64,000 bases of DNA from Setophaga petechia. Its lineage: Eukaryota; Chordata; Aves; Passeriformes; Parulidae. The notes below the pieces were generated by a model. The model searched no databases. It was not told the DNA's origin and saw only the letters and a list, made by a program, of their open reading frames with translations. The stretch's first letter is position 1. Each line of letters begins with the position of its first letter. The stretch lies in assembly GCA_024362935.1 (NCBI GenBank), contig JANCRA010000004.1, positions 27,581,121-27,645,120 of the forward strand. Reading direction: 5' to 3'. Made by a program: the position numbers and the translations under genes. Shown in pieces: positions 1 to 14,300 of the stretch.

Positions 1-1769
1 TCCTATTCTATATTAGCTACATTATATTATCTCCCTCCACAGGCACAATTGCATGTACGTCAAACTTGATTTGATGTAATTATCTAGGAATAAATTATCT
101 TGTTTTGGCTTGTTTCAACAACTTGGGCCATTTCCACCCTGTTCCCACAAGATTTTTCTGCCTGCAGAACTCTCTTGGCAGTTCTTCAAGTCTGATCTGA
201 AACTCAGTCTGAAAAGGTACAAATCCTTTGTGTGTACCTACTGTACAAACACAGTTGTTGCTTTTTTCCCCCTACAGCATGTCACAACTTTTGCTGGTGG
301 CTTATGAGAAACATTGATTTAAAGCATTTTTTAGGACTTACACACTTGCATACGAAAAGCAAGAGTATCGATGACACTTCAGCTTCTTGTAAGAAACACA
401 CCTTTAGATATCCATTGCAGCTTAAGCTTCTATATCACTTCCATCCTTATAGAAAATAATCCGTATTTGTAAACTATCATTTGGGTGTGGTTGTTCAGAC
501 ATATTCTGGTCTATTGACAAAAAAAAAAAATAAAGGTTAGGTTTCTATCACTAGTAGGGAAATTGGCAACCTACTTCAAAACACCCTGCAGCTAGCAGAG
601 GAAGAAGCTGTTTTCTTCACTGTCAGGCAATGGTTCAGACTTGAAACATCTCAGAAAGGCAAAGAACAAAGACAGAGATCTGGGCACCCTCCCCTTTAAA
701 CTCCTCCACTGGGAAGCTCTGTGTTGGCTAGCATGCAGATACATACTTCTGTTGCCTTTCTGAGAGTCTATTGCTGGCAAGAAAAGTCTCAGTTTTGACT
801 GAACTAACACCTTCTGGGCATATCAGGAGCAGAAATTAATTTGGCAGATACATCAGACAAAGCTCTGTGCCTCGTCCCAGGCCAGAGGTTGCTTCAAAGT
901 GCATCATAAATTGCTGAGAATGCAGCTGGTACTCCTCATTTCTCTGGTTATTGTCTAACAGGTGTTTGTGAAACCTGCATGGTCTAGCACCAAATCAGGC
1001 ATCCAGCAAATATAGAAAAGGTAAAGAATTGCAGGGGCTATCTACAGCACCCACTGAAATCCTTCTGTTTATTTTCACTAAGTGCTCTGATAGACAGCTC
1101 TGGTGAGCTGAGCTGCCTTTTTGCTGCATTTGAACAATGCAGATCAAATCCAAGGCCTTTAGGTACTGCTGAACTAAAACTGATCAATATTCCTGATCTC
1201 CTAGAAGTCAGGAACTCACCTAGGACCAGGACCTGGCACCAGCCCTCTGTACCTGGAAGGAAGCTAGAAAGAACATCTATTTAGTATTAGATGCCTCTGC
1301 TCCATGGCACAAGACAAATCCCACTCCACCGTACATCTCCCATTTTCACATCAGCGCTTGGTGCTGATGTGCAGTGTGGTTCCCTGTGTTCTCTGTGCTT
1401 CCATCCTCTTGCAGCAGGCTGAGGAATGCTGTCCCCTCACTCTGTCATCATTTTGTGAAATGGAGAAACTCACCAGCACAAGATGCTTTATGTATCAGAA
1501 TTATAAAGTTGCAGAAAGCAATTAGGGAAAGCCAGAGATGGAAGGTCCTTAAAAGGTCTACTGAAGAAAGAGAGGCAACAATCTCCAGCATGGCAAGTCT
1601 CTGAGCCTGGCTGGTAGTTAGGAAATCTTATACTGGAGAATTCTCTAGGAGCATGTGCTTTTTTCTGGTCTATGCTTATGTCAGAGACAGGACATGTGAG
1701 TGGATGAGTTTTTCTTCTGAACTCATGTGATGTTGGTTCTGTAGTGTCAGTTCAGTTTTTCTGCTTTTC
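1..1769. other. Unique non-coding DNA, no gene seen
   Basis: The short open frames on both strands here are under 80 codons, show no recognisable domain and lack convincing splice borders. There is a 12-A run near 519-530 and no recognisable repeat family. I see nothing that supports a gene or RNA. Confidence 0.6.
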
Positions 1770-3575
1770 AGTGAGATATTGCAGGAAGAAAATTAGAAGG
1801 GCCAAAGGCCAGCTAGCATTCTATCTGGCTGCAGATGTAAAAGGGAATGAAAATGGTTTCTATGAATACATCAACAACACAAGGACAGCTAAGGAGAATC
1901 TCCATCCTTTAATGGATGCAGGGCAAAAACATAGAAACTAATGATGTGGAAAAGACTGAGATACTTAATGTCTTCTTTGCCTCAGTCTTTAATAGAAAGG
2001 CCAGTGCTCCAAGTACCCAGCCCTCTGAGGGGAAGAAAGGGATGGGGAGCAGAATGAAGCTCTATAATACAAAGAACAGTGCTCAGCAATCTGTTACATT
2101 ATTTTCATACACAAGACTGTGGGACCAGAAGGAATCCACCACATAATAGTGGGTGAAGCTTTCACTGAGCCACTGCCAATCAGTCCTGGTTAACCAAGGA
2201 GGTCCAAGGTTACTGGAGATTATAAAATGTGATGCCCATCTATAAGAAATGTGGGAAGGGGCACTCAGGGAGCAATAAACTTGTCAGCATGATCTCAGTG
2301 CCAGGGAAGGTCATTAAACAGACAATTTTGAGTACCATCATGCAATAAGAACAGGACAACCAGGTAATGAGTCACAGTCAGGATGGACTTAGGAAACACA
2401 GATCCTCATTGACCAACATGACCTCTTTCTGTGACAGGGTGACCTACCTAGTGGATGATGGAAAGGCTGTGCATGTTGTCCACATGGACATCAGCTAAAA
2501 ATTTTACACCATTTCCCAGACATTATCCTGGAGGAACTGGCTTCCTTTGACTTGGGCAGGTGCTCTCCTTGGTGAATTAAGAACTGTCTGGATGGCCAGA
2601 CCCAGAGACTGGTGAGAGGAATTACATCCACCTGGTGCATGGTCATGAGTGCTGTTCTGCAGGGCTCACAATCAGAGCCAGTCCTGGTCTGGGCGAGGGG
2701 ATCACCCTTAGTAAGTTCTCAGATGACACCAAGTTGGACGGGAATGTTGATCTGTTGGAGGCTAGAAAGCATCTGCAAAAGGATGACGACAGGCCAGATC
2801 AATGGGCCAAGGCCAGTGGTATGAGGTTCCACAAGGCCAAGTACCAGGTCCCACACATGAGTCACAGCAACCCCAAAGAGTGCCATAGACTTCAGGCAGC
2901 GTCTGGAAATCTGCCCAGTGGAAAAGGACCTGGGGTGCTGCTAAACAGTGTCTGAACATGAGCCAGCCATGCCCAGGTAGCCAAGAAGGCCAATGACATC
3001 CTGGTCTGTGGCAGCAGTAGTGTGGCCAGCAGGACAGGGCAGAGATTTTTCCCCTGACCCTGGCACTGGTAGGGCTGCAGCTTGAATTCTGTGTTCATTT
3101 CTGGGCCTGTCATTACAAGAAAGACATTGAGAAAGGAAACAGAGCCAGTGAAGGGTCTGGAGAGTAAGTCCTGTGAGGATCAGCTGAGGGAGCTGGAGTT
3201 GTTTAGCCTGGAGAAGAGGAGGTTTAGGGCTGACTTTATTGCTCTCTGCAACTCCCTGAAAGGAGGATGTGGTGCGGTGTGTCAGTCTCTTCTCCCAGGT
3301 AATGAGACAGGGCAAGAGGAAATGGCCCCTATTTCCACCAGGGAAAGTTTAGATTGGATATTAGTAGCAATGTCTTCAGCAGACAGGATCACTCCGCATG
3401 TCAAGCAGTGGAACAGGCTGCTGGGGAAGTGGTTGAGTCACCTTCCCTGGAGATATTTAGAAGATGTAGTGCTTAGAAACATGGTCCAGTAGCGTACTTG
3501 GCAATGTTAGGTTAATGGTTTTACTCAATAATCTTAAAGGTCTTTTCTGACCTAAATGATTCTACTACTCTATTA
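1770..3575 (+). mobile_element. Degenerate CR1 LINE, sense strand, 5'-truncated with internal losses
   Basis: This is a decayed CR1 non-LTR retrotransposon, a family that copies itself by target-primed reverse transcription. Reading 5' to 3', 1780-2020 encodes the linker between endonuclease and reverse transcriptase (a YINNTRTAKEN-like stretch followed by EILNVFFASVFN), broken by a frameshift near 1916-1940. About 2715-2735 encodes FSDDTKL, the altered reverse-transcriptase catalytic block (normally FADDTKL). 3082-3490 stays open for 136 codons and encodes the C-terminal region with LRELELFSLEKRRFRADF. The 3' end at about 3525-3575 has the CR1 signature aatcttaaaggtcttttctgacctaaatgattct. 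Several stops and frameshifts and the loss of the endonuclease mean it cannot be active. The 5' border is approximate. Confidence 0.92.
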
Positions 3576-3664
3576 GTTTTTCCTGTCGTTGCTCATACTC
3601 TCACTCTTGTCCTTTAGTGTTTCTTGTAGAAAATGGAAAAATCTGCTGTGGTTAAAGATTCTTT

Positions 3665-3702
3665 TGAAAGAAAGAAAGAAACAAACAAACAAACAAGCAA
3701 AC
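3665..3702 (+). repeat. (GAAA)n/(CAAA)n microsatellite
   Basis: The tract changes from GAAA units (3666-3680) to CAAA units (about 3681-3702), with one interrupted unit (caag). It sits 90 bp beyond the CR1 3' end, so it may have grown from an A-rich flank, but no direct link is visible. Confidence 0.85.
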
Positions 3703-6700
3703 CCCTAGCCTCTTGTAGGCTGTGAAGATTATGAAAGCTATGTACACGTGGCTGCAGCACATTTGAACTTCACAAGGGGAAGTTCAGTCTGCCTGACAAT
3801 CAGGTGACAGAGGTCTTGTCACACACAGAACAACAAGGGGGCTGTGATGCCATCACTTTGCTGAGGAAGGTGCTCAGTTATTGCTTTTCTGGGTGTGGTG
3901 CTTGGCCCATTTTCACAGCTCAGTTTGACAGTGCACACCCCTTAAAGCCAAGAACAACAAAAACACCAGAGCAGATTTCAGTCGGGTCTGAAACTCCCTG
4001 AACAAAACATATTGCCTCTTCTGCCTAACATTTTGTTTTCAAAAGCAGCATTTTTGCATGATTTCACTGATTTGAATGAAATCGGGAGAATTTCTGGTAC
4101 GATTTTTATAGTGAGATTAGCTGAAAAATATTAGCTGAAAAATATGTGTATATGGTGGTCAGTAGTGGTCACCATCTTCAAATTCTGAAAAGCACAGCTC
4201 TGCCCCTGGCAAGGCCAGGAAAGGCCACAGGTGGGAAACACATCACACCAAAAAGAGAAGAATGACCAACAGCTATCTTGACACTAAACATAACCATGAG
4301 TGTGCAGGCTCCAAACTATCTCATATTCTGCAGTGCAAAACACTCCTCTTCTGCAGGGCCAGATGCCCAGACAGTGTAAATCATCTTCCCAGTGCTGCCA
4401 TCATCGATGTCTGCCAGCTGGCATCAGCTGTGGGTTTGACTACAGGTCCTTCTTTTCCTGAAGCCAAACAACATCCCTAAAAGTAGTCAGAAGCCTTAAA
4501 CCTTGCTGTTTTCCTTCTCCTAGCCCTTCTGGTGGCAAACCTAGATGTCATCAGCCTGCTGGGAAAATGCATGTCAGTTTCTAAATGTGCAAGTGCAAAA
4601 ATGAAGGGAGAACTTCCACATACCTCTTTCCTTTCTCGTTCCCACACAGAGGAACCTTGCCAACCCATGGAAGAAGAAGGCTTGCTGGACAGAAGCCCCA
4701 GCCCAAGTGGGATATTTCAAGCCACTCAGTGAAGGGGAACAGTCTCACTGCTGCCAGGCCAGAACCAATGCACAAACATTTTACACAACTATTTTTGTGG
4801 TGGGATCTAATGACTTGGTATCTGAGACATCTGCTGAGAATCAAAACCCCCTTGTACAGAGCTCAGCCAGCCTCACACTGCTGGTTGCTGAAGCCACAGC
4901 TCTGGACTGCTTCTCAGGTTTTGTTAACAGCAGAACAAAGCAACAAACCAGCTTGCTTTAAATTGCTGTCAGTCATGCTTAGTGTTACTGTATCAGGTAC
5001 ACCTTTACAAATTCCAAAAACCTGCAACATCCACCACATGTCTCTATACTTCACCAAATCCTATTTCTGAGAGAAGAGAAAAAATAAGAGCATGGTTATG
5101 GCAGGACATCATGACTTGCAGCCTGTATTTGTAAGAGGATCCTGATCTGTGCTAACAGAAAGACACCCTGCTCCCCTGCCCCCCATCCCCTCCTCCCCAC
5201 ATACACACACATTCACACTCACTTTCTCATATAATGTCATTCAAGTGCCAGTTTCAGGTGCTAGTTCTTTCATGGGAACACAATACAAATACACAGCAAT
5301 AGCCTCAGTGTATTCTTTTTCTTAATTTTAACCATTGCATTATTTTCACAGGTGATTCTTAAGGTCAGTTCTGTGATGTGAAATCCAGTACTTAGGTCCC
5401 CTGTCCTAAACCAAGGTACCTATGCTCTTAAACCAGTATCTTTCAGCATCAATGGGTGCTCTGAGCACAAAGGGTGGCAAGGAAGCAGTAGATGGTTTTT
5501 CGGATTGCCCACTCTAGTTTTGATATGAGAAGGAAAACCTTGTCACAGTCTAATTGCTCCACTTCTTGCAGAAATGGCAGTCGTCACTTGTGCTCACAGT
5601 GAGATAAAACACACAGAAAATTTGTATTCAGAAGTAATGCTGTTTGAGGCTTTGAGAAGATAGCTTGCAGTCAAGATCTGTAAGTCCTCCTGAGGCATTT
5701 TTCTTTATCTGTGGTACATATTCTAAATGAAGTCAGGGTATTATCTCTACAAGAGCTGCAGCACCCAGCCTGGCCTATAGGCCTACTTAGCAAAAGACAT
5801 AGTCCCATATATGTATGTATGTGTGCACTAAAGAGACAATAACATTAAAATTCTGCTCTGGAAATTTTGTAAAATTCCTCAAGAAAGGGCATCCCAATGT
5901 GTCCGCAAAATTATATTTTTAGAAAATGAGATTTAGCTTTTCAACATCACAGGGGAACGGAGTGATTTCTTTGGCTTCATGACTAAACCACTTGGCTTCA
6001 AGTGACATGTTTGAAGGGCAGAGTGAAATATGTTGCATACCTAACATGAAAAGAAGTAGCCTTCCATTTTTTCACTTGCTCATCTGCTGAGCAAAGATTT
6101 GCATAGTCTGTGAATCAGCCAGGCTGAGGCATGAAGACCACCCCGATCACTCCATGGTTAAGAGCCTCCCTATGATCCAACTCATATACTTTGCGGCTGA
6201 GGAGATGGCTCACTGGCCTCTGAGCAGCTTCTGAGGGCCCTCAGCTCAAATATACCACATCTTTCCTTGGTAGGACAAGTGGCATGAGATTGGTTTGTTC
6301 TTTGTTGAACTCTGAATCCAAATCCACATCCTTCATTCCAAGCTATGGTTTTCTGAAGTGCAGTTTAAGGTCATATCCTATTTTGGATAAGTAGCAACAA
6401 AAATGTAGTCGGAAAATCAAAGAAAATGAAAAACAGCTTGTGACACTCAAATATTCAACAATTACCTGTGGGTCCTCTCCTCCATAATACACAATTTATA
6501 AAATAGGAGAGGGTAGGCAGAAACCCCAAAAAAACATAAATCACAGGGAATATACAAGGACAGATGGCAAGACTCTGGAAGAGATTTCAAGAAGCCATCC
6601 ACTCTTTTTCTTAAGAAAAAAATCACTATCTCTGTCATTGCCTACAAATGCTTTTTCCTGCTTTAGATGAGACAAGGCAAACATCAAACACCAATAGTGG

Positions 6701-8930
6701 GGATTCCACAGCCTCTCCAGGCAATCTGTCCCTGCACTTCACTATCTCTGGTTTAATGCCTTGCTTAAGTCTTTCAACCCTTACTTTGATTCTGTTCCTT
6801 CATGTCATAACCAATAGGGACAAGAAAATGAGTAGAAATCAATTTACAGAAATTACACTGTATTTTGAAGAAGGGACAGCAAATGGTTTTCCTTTACAAG
6901 TTCATTGTAAGTAGTTCTGGTTTACAGCTATGTTCTTTTTCTCTTTTTGGGCCAAATTAATTTCCGCATGCTGGCAAAATTATCAGCTTCAGAAAACCCA
7001 TTAGTAACAGTAAATCCAAATAAAGATGTGAAGATGAGTACTGAAATCTTTCCTGAACCTATTTAATAGTATTCCTGTAAGAGGTCTGAATCAGTAAGAC
7101 CTAGAGGCATGCTGGGGTCTTCAGTGGCAGCAACTTGAAAGGTGATTTCATACTCTTATCTGTATGGACATATACTGAAATTTTTAGATGTATTCTGGTT
7201 TAGCCAGATCGTTCTCAGGCAGTAGGATTTTTACCACTGATACAATTTGAGAGCTTTTAAGAAGCAACTGAGAAATAGAAGAAATAAGAAATAGAGTATA
7301 AATGTAGGCTGTGGCATCATTGTATTGCATTGCCAAAAAGAAACCAGCTCCTATGCAACGCACAGTAACTTTGCAAAAGTTATGGTTTTGACAGCAGTGT
7401 TCTATTCCCATGGGAGGACATTAGTCACTGTGGATGGGTACATTCAGTTTGTGCCACATTACCCGTACAGAGACACATTTGCAGAAGCCAAAAGGCAGAT
7501 CTGCTGCGGGGAATGAGCTGTCAATAGCTTCACCAACTTCCACTGGGCAGCAATGACTTCCATAAATCAAGAAACATGTTCCCAAACATCTGCATGCTTG
7601 ATTTCCTTCTCTGTTTACAGAAATACTCTCCACTAAACATGCAGGCTGGTGTTAGCTCTTTTTGGATGTGTTCCTGAGCATCTTATGGCTGTTCAGCTTG
7701 GCATGATTATAAACATTTCAATACTGCTAGTAGGTACAGAACTGCCAGATCTTTAGCAACTGAATTGGAAAGAAAAAAAAAACTAAAAACAAAAAACAAT
7801 GCTTCACAGTCATATTAGTTCTGCATTGAAAAGAATATATTTAAAGTGCAATTACTACAGTTTGTATGAGACAGTTACAGCAAGTTAATAGTGTGATGTA
7901 AGTTTTGGCATGGGTTTGACAGTTTGAAGTGGGCAGAATATCTTCAGTTTTAATATATACATTACATATCCAATGAAGACTAACAATGCTTATACAAAGA
8001 CTTTACATTTGTCTTTTATTGAGATCCTACTTAAAGATTTGAACTATGGCATAAAGGTAAGGCTGCAAGATAAGACTGCCAGTCTGTGTGCAAACCTGAA
8101 CAGTTCAAATTTTGTAGATCAAAAATCTGGCTGTCACAAACACTCAGGTTGATGCTGCAAGGCCCAGAGCAGTTGGAGACTCTGCTTGCCAAAGCTTCCT
8201 GACAGAAATAGTCTCACACCACCTAACTCCACTAACTGCATGAAAGTTGGATGGCGCAGGACACAATCTTCTACCAGTCTCTGATCTATAGAAACATGGA
8301 AGTACATGTACAACTTAATACTCATGATCAGATCAGGGACAAGGTCAAGTCTGTTCTCTTACACAATCCAGCCTGAGTTTGAGTTTTGCAAGAACTGACT
8401 TTTCATCATTTGATATTGTAAAGGCATCACCTGTCCATCACCTGTATTGCACAATATTTTCCCTGGACTGATACAAAGAAAACCAGACACTAAACAGGCC
8501 GTTTTTCAGAAGCCTATGTGTCTTACTTTCTCTTCTCCCTGACTTAATGCTATTACTTTCCTAAAGTCTAGGGGCACATATCCAAAATCCCACAGCCCTG
8601 AGAGACTTTTCTAAGCAAACTGCTCCACTTTATTGCTCTTCAGCATATTGTCTCTGCACAGCTGGAGAAGAATGTGGCCTTGAGTCTCTTACCTCCCATT
8701 TCTGTGTGTGATTCCTCATCAGTGTTGAAAGGTACTGTCAACGCAGCTTTGATTCCTCTTCATTTGCTGCCTGACACATTTAGAAAAGCAAAACCTCTAG
8801 ATGCAAGATCAATTTGGCAAAAAGCCAATAATTGCCAACACAGACAAAAGAAAATACTTTAGACAAAAATACTTCCCTGTTGTATTAACAGAAGTCCTAT
8901 AAGAGGTTGCATTTTTCCTTCATTTCACTA
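3703..8930. other. Unique non-coding DNA
   Basis: No exon with credible splice sites was found. The longest open stretch (4585-5070, plus, 161 codons) has no domain and is overlapped by others on both strands. A pyrimidine-rich tract lies at about 5167-5222 (C-runs followed by CACACA). No known repeat family was recognised. Confidence 0.5.
4117..4144 (+). repeat. Perfect 14-bp tandem duplication
   Basis: The unit ttagctgaaaaata occurs twice head to tail at 4117-4130 and 4131-4144 with no mismatch. It is a simple replication-slippage type duplication in unique sequence. Confidence 0.9.
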
Positions 8931-9290
8931 CAGAACCTCTGTTTGACCACTTAAGGCAGCCAGAGTGGTCGACCTCCCAGTTCCATGGAGAATCCCAGGC
9001 CTTGTGCCCATGCCCTGCTGCATGTTGCAGTGGCATGGGACAGCACATGCCCAGGAGACCGTGCTCCCCCAGAATCCAGACTGGGCTTGGCGGCTAGGGG
9101 AAGGAATGCCCCAAAAACCTGAGGGGGACTTCTCAACATTGGTGAACCCATAGGAAGCTCTGCCAGCCTCCCAGGCATTTCTAGCCACAGGCAATAGAAA
9201 GCCAGATCTAACAGTGTATTTATTACCTTAACTTGCAAGGTTTAGTAAATGTGTCATAAGGAAGGAGATGTTGCAAAATAAAAAGCACAT

Positions 9291-9312
9291 GTTTAGCTCA
9301 GTTTAGCTCAGT
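9291..9312 (+). repeat. 10-bp tandem duplication
   Basis: Two exact copies of gtttagctca (9291-9300 and 9301-9310) are followed by the first two bases of a third. Confidence 0.9.
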
Positions 9313-11356
9313 AGGGCTTCTCTTTAAATTCAGATAGTAGTTCCCAAGCCAGACTAATCTTTGAGACCACCACAGCTCTGAGCAATATTAAAGATATAGA
9401 CTTTCTTTATATTGCTCTTTTCTTTGGTAGTTTCACCAATGTGCCTGTTCACACATCCCTAGGGATTTCCCGTAAGCTCCAGCTCCAACTGCTGATTCAA
9501 CCAAGGCATCAGTTTGTATCTATCAGCCTAACTAATGACATCCCATGTATCACAGCTCAGATGCTGGTGGAAAAATGGCTTTTGAAACATATCTTCACAA
9601 AGGACGGGTGTGGAAGTGTGGCTGAAAGTCATAGAAACTTAGAGCTCATGTAAGTTTATGTGCATAACATCTCCGACAAAATAGTTATTTTGTAGTTATT
9701 TACAAACCCACAGACAGAACTAAGAAAGAAGTTTATTAATATTGTGTAATAGAGCTCAGACATAGGACAAATAGCTAAGGTTTGATTATTACTATCATTG
9801 GAAAGCTGATTTCTAGATAATTTTCATAGTAAAAATAGGGAACAGCCAGTGAGTCTCTTTCCATGGCAACATTCTCTTTTACTCCCTGAAATCATCAGGA
9901 CTTCCTTCCAGGAAACCAGAACAAGGCAATTTCTGACCCATGGACATTCTGTGCTGCTCCCTCTGCCCATGTCTCAGTCACTCCTCTTACTCAAAAGGCA
10001 GCAAAACATGCAGTTGCCATGTAACCATAAACTTGAGTGGTCTTGTATCAAATTACCCATAATTTGCTTTCAGGCTTTTCTTCTCCAGGTGTAATCAGGA
10101 CTGTCTTCTAAAGTAATCAAATTAATTAGATTTGCCAATAATGTGAGAAGTTTTCTAATTAACCTTCTCCACAGCACAAATAAAAACATCTTTCTCATTC
10201 TGTCCCCATAATCCCTGCCCAAGAGGACTTGAGCAGCATCCTGAGCAGGTACACCTGGGGAGAGACATTGAATGCCTTATTATAATTAATATTTTATGAC
10301 ACTTTACCTGGAGGTCTCTGACTAATGGCATTAACTGCCACGAGCTAAGTGCTATGGAGAGCTAGAGGAGAGCTACATTTGTCCCAGAGAATATTGTTTA
10401 TTTCTGCTGAGCAGCAGGGGGTATCCCACAGGAATCCTTGCTTATAAGGTAGAGAAATAAGAAGAGCACCCACATAATATATTGTCATTTGTCAATTAAC
10501 AAATCACACTTGGATGTTGCTCCTTAAATCAGAAACAAATGACAAATGTGCAAGACAGCTAGTGACGCCCTAGGGCACCTGTCCATCTCTCTCAGTCTGT
10601 CATCCTCTCTCCCAAGTGACACACCACCCTTTTTTGATGTCTCCTCTACTTTGGAAATCCTTGCATCACATCTCTTCAAGAAGGGCCCAGAATGGGAAGA
10701 GAAGTACAGGCATATCACTTCTGCTGTGAAGGTGTTTCCAGACATGGAGGAACTGCCAGGCCCTGTCTCTTAGTTTAAGTTTGGGAGAGGTTAAGGGTCT
10801 TGCAGATGCCCAAGTGTTGCTAGTACCCAGCTGCTGCCAGCTTTATCCAATCATTGGTACAAAGATATATAGATTCCAGTTAACATTTCCACTCTTAGCA
10901 GTACAGGAATAAAATTATTTTACTTCTATGCTCACTGATCTTCACCTTCAGCTGGGTGTGTCTATGGGATAGACTCCTTTGTAGTCCATTGTGGAAGACC
11001 CTGCCTACCTCAGCCCTTCTACAGAAAGCGCTGTAAGTCCAGTCAGATCCCAGGCACCAACTCTCCTTGTGTTGTGTCAGCTTGCATGTAAGCAAAACTG
11101 ACTTCACCACCATAACCCCACTAGGCTAAATTTGCCCAAGCTTGGAGCATCACCAATCCCGAAGCAGGGGCAACACCTGGAGCCTTTGATCTAACAGCTG
11201 CTTAAGTTCCCACGTTAGCATGACAACAAAGGCCAGGGAGTTTTCTCCAACACAGGTATTCTACAGAAGATTTCTATGCAGTGTGTCATTAGCACTGTAA
11301 GCTGTAACCATAACTAGGAAATAAACTCATCTGTTGAATTATTTCGAGAGCATGCT

Positions 11357-11371
11357 CCCCCCCCCCCCCCC
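11357..11371 (+). repeat. Poly-C tract (15 C)
   Basis: Fifteen consecutive C bases interrupt AT-rich sequence and are followed by acacc. The minus strand carries a 15-G run. The length is likely polymorphic and prone to assembly or sequencing error. Confidence 0.9.
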
Positions 11372-14300
11372 ACACCTTACCTGTAAGGCCAAAGTAAACT
11401 AGCTAGAAATACTTTTAATACTTCACAGTAAACAGAGGTACAATTTTGCAAGGAAGTAATGGCAGCTTTCCCTGTGGCTGAATGAAAAAATAATGCTACT
11501 TGCCTAGGGAACAACCTTGAAAGAATCAGTGTCTTACATGCAAAGATGAAAAAATATTGTGTAAGATGCAGCTGTTCATCACAGCCTTGTAAAATTTAAT
11601 GATGTCGTGTAGAGTGTGGCTGCTAATGTAAACTGTAAATAATTCATTGGAAGCAATTTATGTGAAGGGACCTTCCAAAAGTCTTGTGTGTTTTTTTCTC
11701 CTAGTCAGTGACACTGACTTAGGCCAGAACAGCTGTGCACAGGCTTAGGGTTTACTGAGCTGAGGAATTTAGACCCAGAAAGAAGAACACTGAGCTACTG
11801 ATTTTCAGAGGTTTTAAGGATAAGGCTATTGGTGCATCACAATGCCCAACACCTCCTGGTGTCAGTAACTCTATTTGATTCTGGATTTTTTTCCATTTCT
11901 CTTCTAGCAGGGAGAAAAGTGCCAGAAGTCCTGCCAATTGGCCAGCTGCTTCATGCACACACATGCAGCAGTGCCATCTCCTATTTATCCACCCGTTTGC
12001 CACAGCAGACAAAGCCAAACCCCAGCCATGCTGGCAGTCCTGATAGCCCCAGGGCTGCACTGTGGTCACCACAGAGCGGCTTCAATTTAGAGTTCCTCCT
12101 TGCTGTTGATTACAAATAACTCCTTCTCTCACAAACCCACCATGTGTGGCCATGCTTGCCCTCCATCACCAACGAAAGAAGCTGCACGTTGGTTTTAGTT
12201 CTCCTTCCTGCTGCTGTGTTTATAACTGATGGCAATTAATGCCCCTCTGGAGCACGCTTTATTCATATTTCTGTAGCTGTAAATGCCCAGCATGCAGACA
12301 GGGCAGCTCTCACCTCGTCATTGCCTACAAACCTCTCAGGGTTTGCATTTTGGGTCAGAGGAGAAGCAGAAAGTGGGATTAGCTGTCTGTGCTACCATGG
12401 TTAGCCTAAACCTTCCTTGTGGTAACCATTAAAGCTTTGTTCCTAAAACTGGAGGTTTTAACAGGAAAAGGAGGCATATTTCAAACAGAGGTGGATATTT
12501 TAACTTCCTCTCTTCTCCAGAGAAATATGGCCTTAAGATCTACCTTCCCCTCTCCCCAGCTTTTTAACGAACAGAACGAGTACAGAGCAGAAGTCAGCAT
12601 TATTTATCTCTGAGACCGTGGTTGCTTTGTGAGGAGACACCTCATTTTTCCTCTGTGCCTCATAATAACAGCCCATAATGGCTGTTCAGGTTTCTCAAAG
12701 GCTTTCCTGGGAAAGCACTCTCTCTGTGTTAAATATTATGGTAAAGGCTCTTTGCTCACATTCACTGGAGAGCAGTGCCTTGACCTTGGTCACTCTCCTT
12801 TAGCTTAAGTCCTAGGCCTGAGTCCTTTCTGTTTCCCCAAGAGGCCCCATTTCATATGCAGTCTTTATTTCTTCATCACCAAAGACTCAAGCATACCAAG
12901 GTTAAAAATGACATTTTGCAAGCAAAAATAATGATTTTTCCCGGCCATGATTTAGCCCCAGGAGGCAACTAAGTACCACATGGCCACTCACTGCACCCTA
13001 AACACCAGTGGGGGAGTGGAGGTGGGCTTACATAAAAACACTTTAATAATTGAAATAATAACATAAACATAACACTAACTGTACTTCTGTAGCTGACAGA
13101 AACAGAAAGAGAAATAAACCCCAAGAAATACAAGTGATGTACAACTCAATTGCTCACCACCTGCTGACTGACACTCAGCCCATCTCCCAGAGGAGATCAG
13201 CAGCTCCCAGACAACTCTCCCAGTTTATACTGGGCATGCCATTCTATCTGTTCAGACCAGCTGTCCTTGACTTAGGGTTAGCACTACCTAGCAACAACCA
13301 AAACATAGGTACCTTATCAACATTAGTATCGTAATGAATTCAAACCACAGCTAGTAAGAAGAAAATTAACTGTATCCCAGGTGAAACCAAAACATTCACT
13401 CATCATTTTAAGCCTCCTGCCTGTGAATAATGCATAGATTAATATTTTTTCCTTTCAAAAGGATAGCAAATGGATATTTCATCCATTTTCAACCTGGTGA
13501 AACTTAATCATGAACACCTTAAAAGCCCCCTTATACCCCAGTCTAAGGCTCATCAATCAGAGCTATTCTGACCATTTCGGCAGGTCTGTCCCAGATGCTC
13601 TTGAAAGGATGAACTGCCCATCCTACCTGCCTCTGAACTGGCTTGTTTATAGGGTAAAGTCTCTGCAGTCCTCTCCTTCCTTCCACATTACATCCTACTC
13701 CTTCTCTGATGTTCTTCTGTGCCTCAGTTTGGAAAGTGGCTGCTCAGGTCCCCTGGGCTGTGGCCTCACCCAGGACCCCCATCTGCCCAGGCTGTGCCAG
13801 CACCTCTGTAGTCAGAGTGAGGGAAGCAGCTGTGGGGTAACCTCATTTACTTGACATCTAGGATCATTCAGGAACTGGGGAGAATTTTTTAAATGATATT
13901 TATATATTTGTATCTACTGAAAGCAACGTAAGAAGGATTCTGGCTGGAGGATTAGGTATGTAGAATTAGGCTGACAGTCAGCAAGAAGAAATAGAAGGAA
14001 CCTATGGAGAGGCAGGAGAGTAAAGACTTCTCTATTCACTGTAATGAGCATCCTAAATGCTTTTCTGTCCTAATTTTTGTGTATGTCTTTATTTCTAAAG
14101 CTAGAATTTTGGAAGGAGCAGTAATAAACACTGTTAGTGTTGGTGTACATTTAATTTTTTAAATTTAATATATGCAAGAGATATGTAAATACAAGGTGGA
14201 AGCGTATAAATGTAATCTCATTTGGTAAGACTCAAATCATCAGATCATCCTCAAAATTTAAGTATTTTCACTTTATCAACACTGCTGAGCTATGTCACAG

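Noticed and set aside
4585..5070. 161-codon open frame on the plus strand
   Set aside because: No domain, no signal of coding composition, and open frames in other phases and on the other strand cover the same bases.
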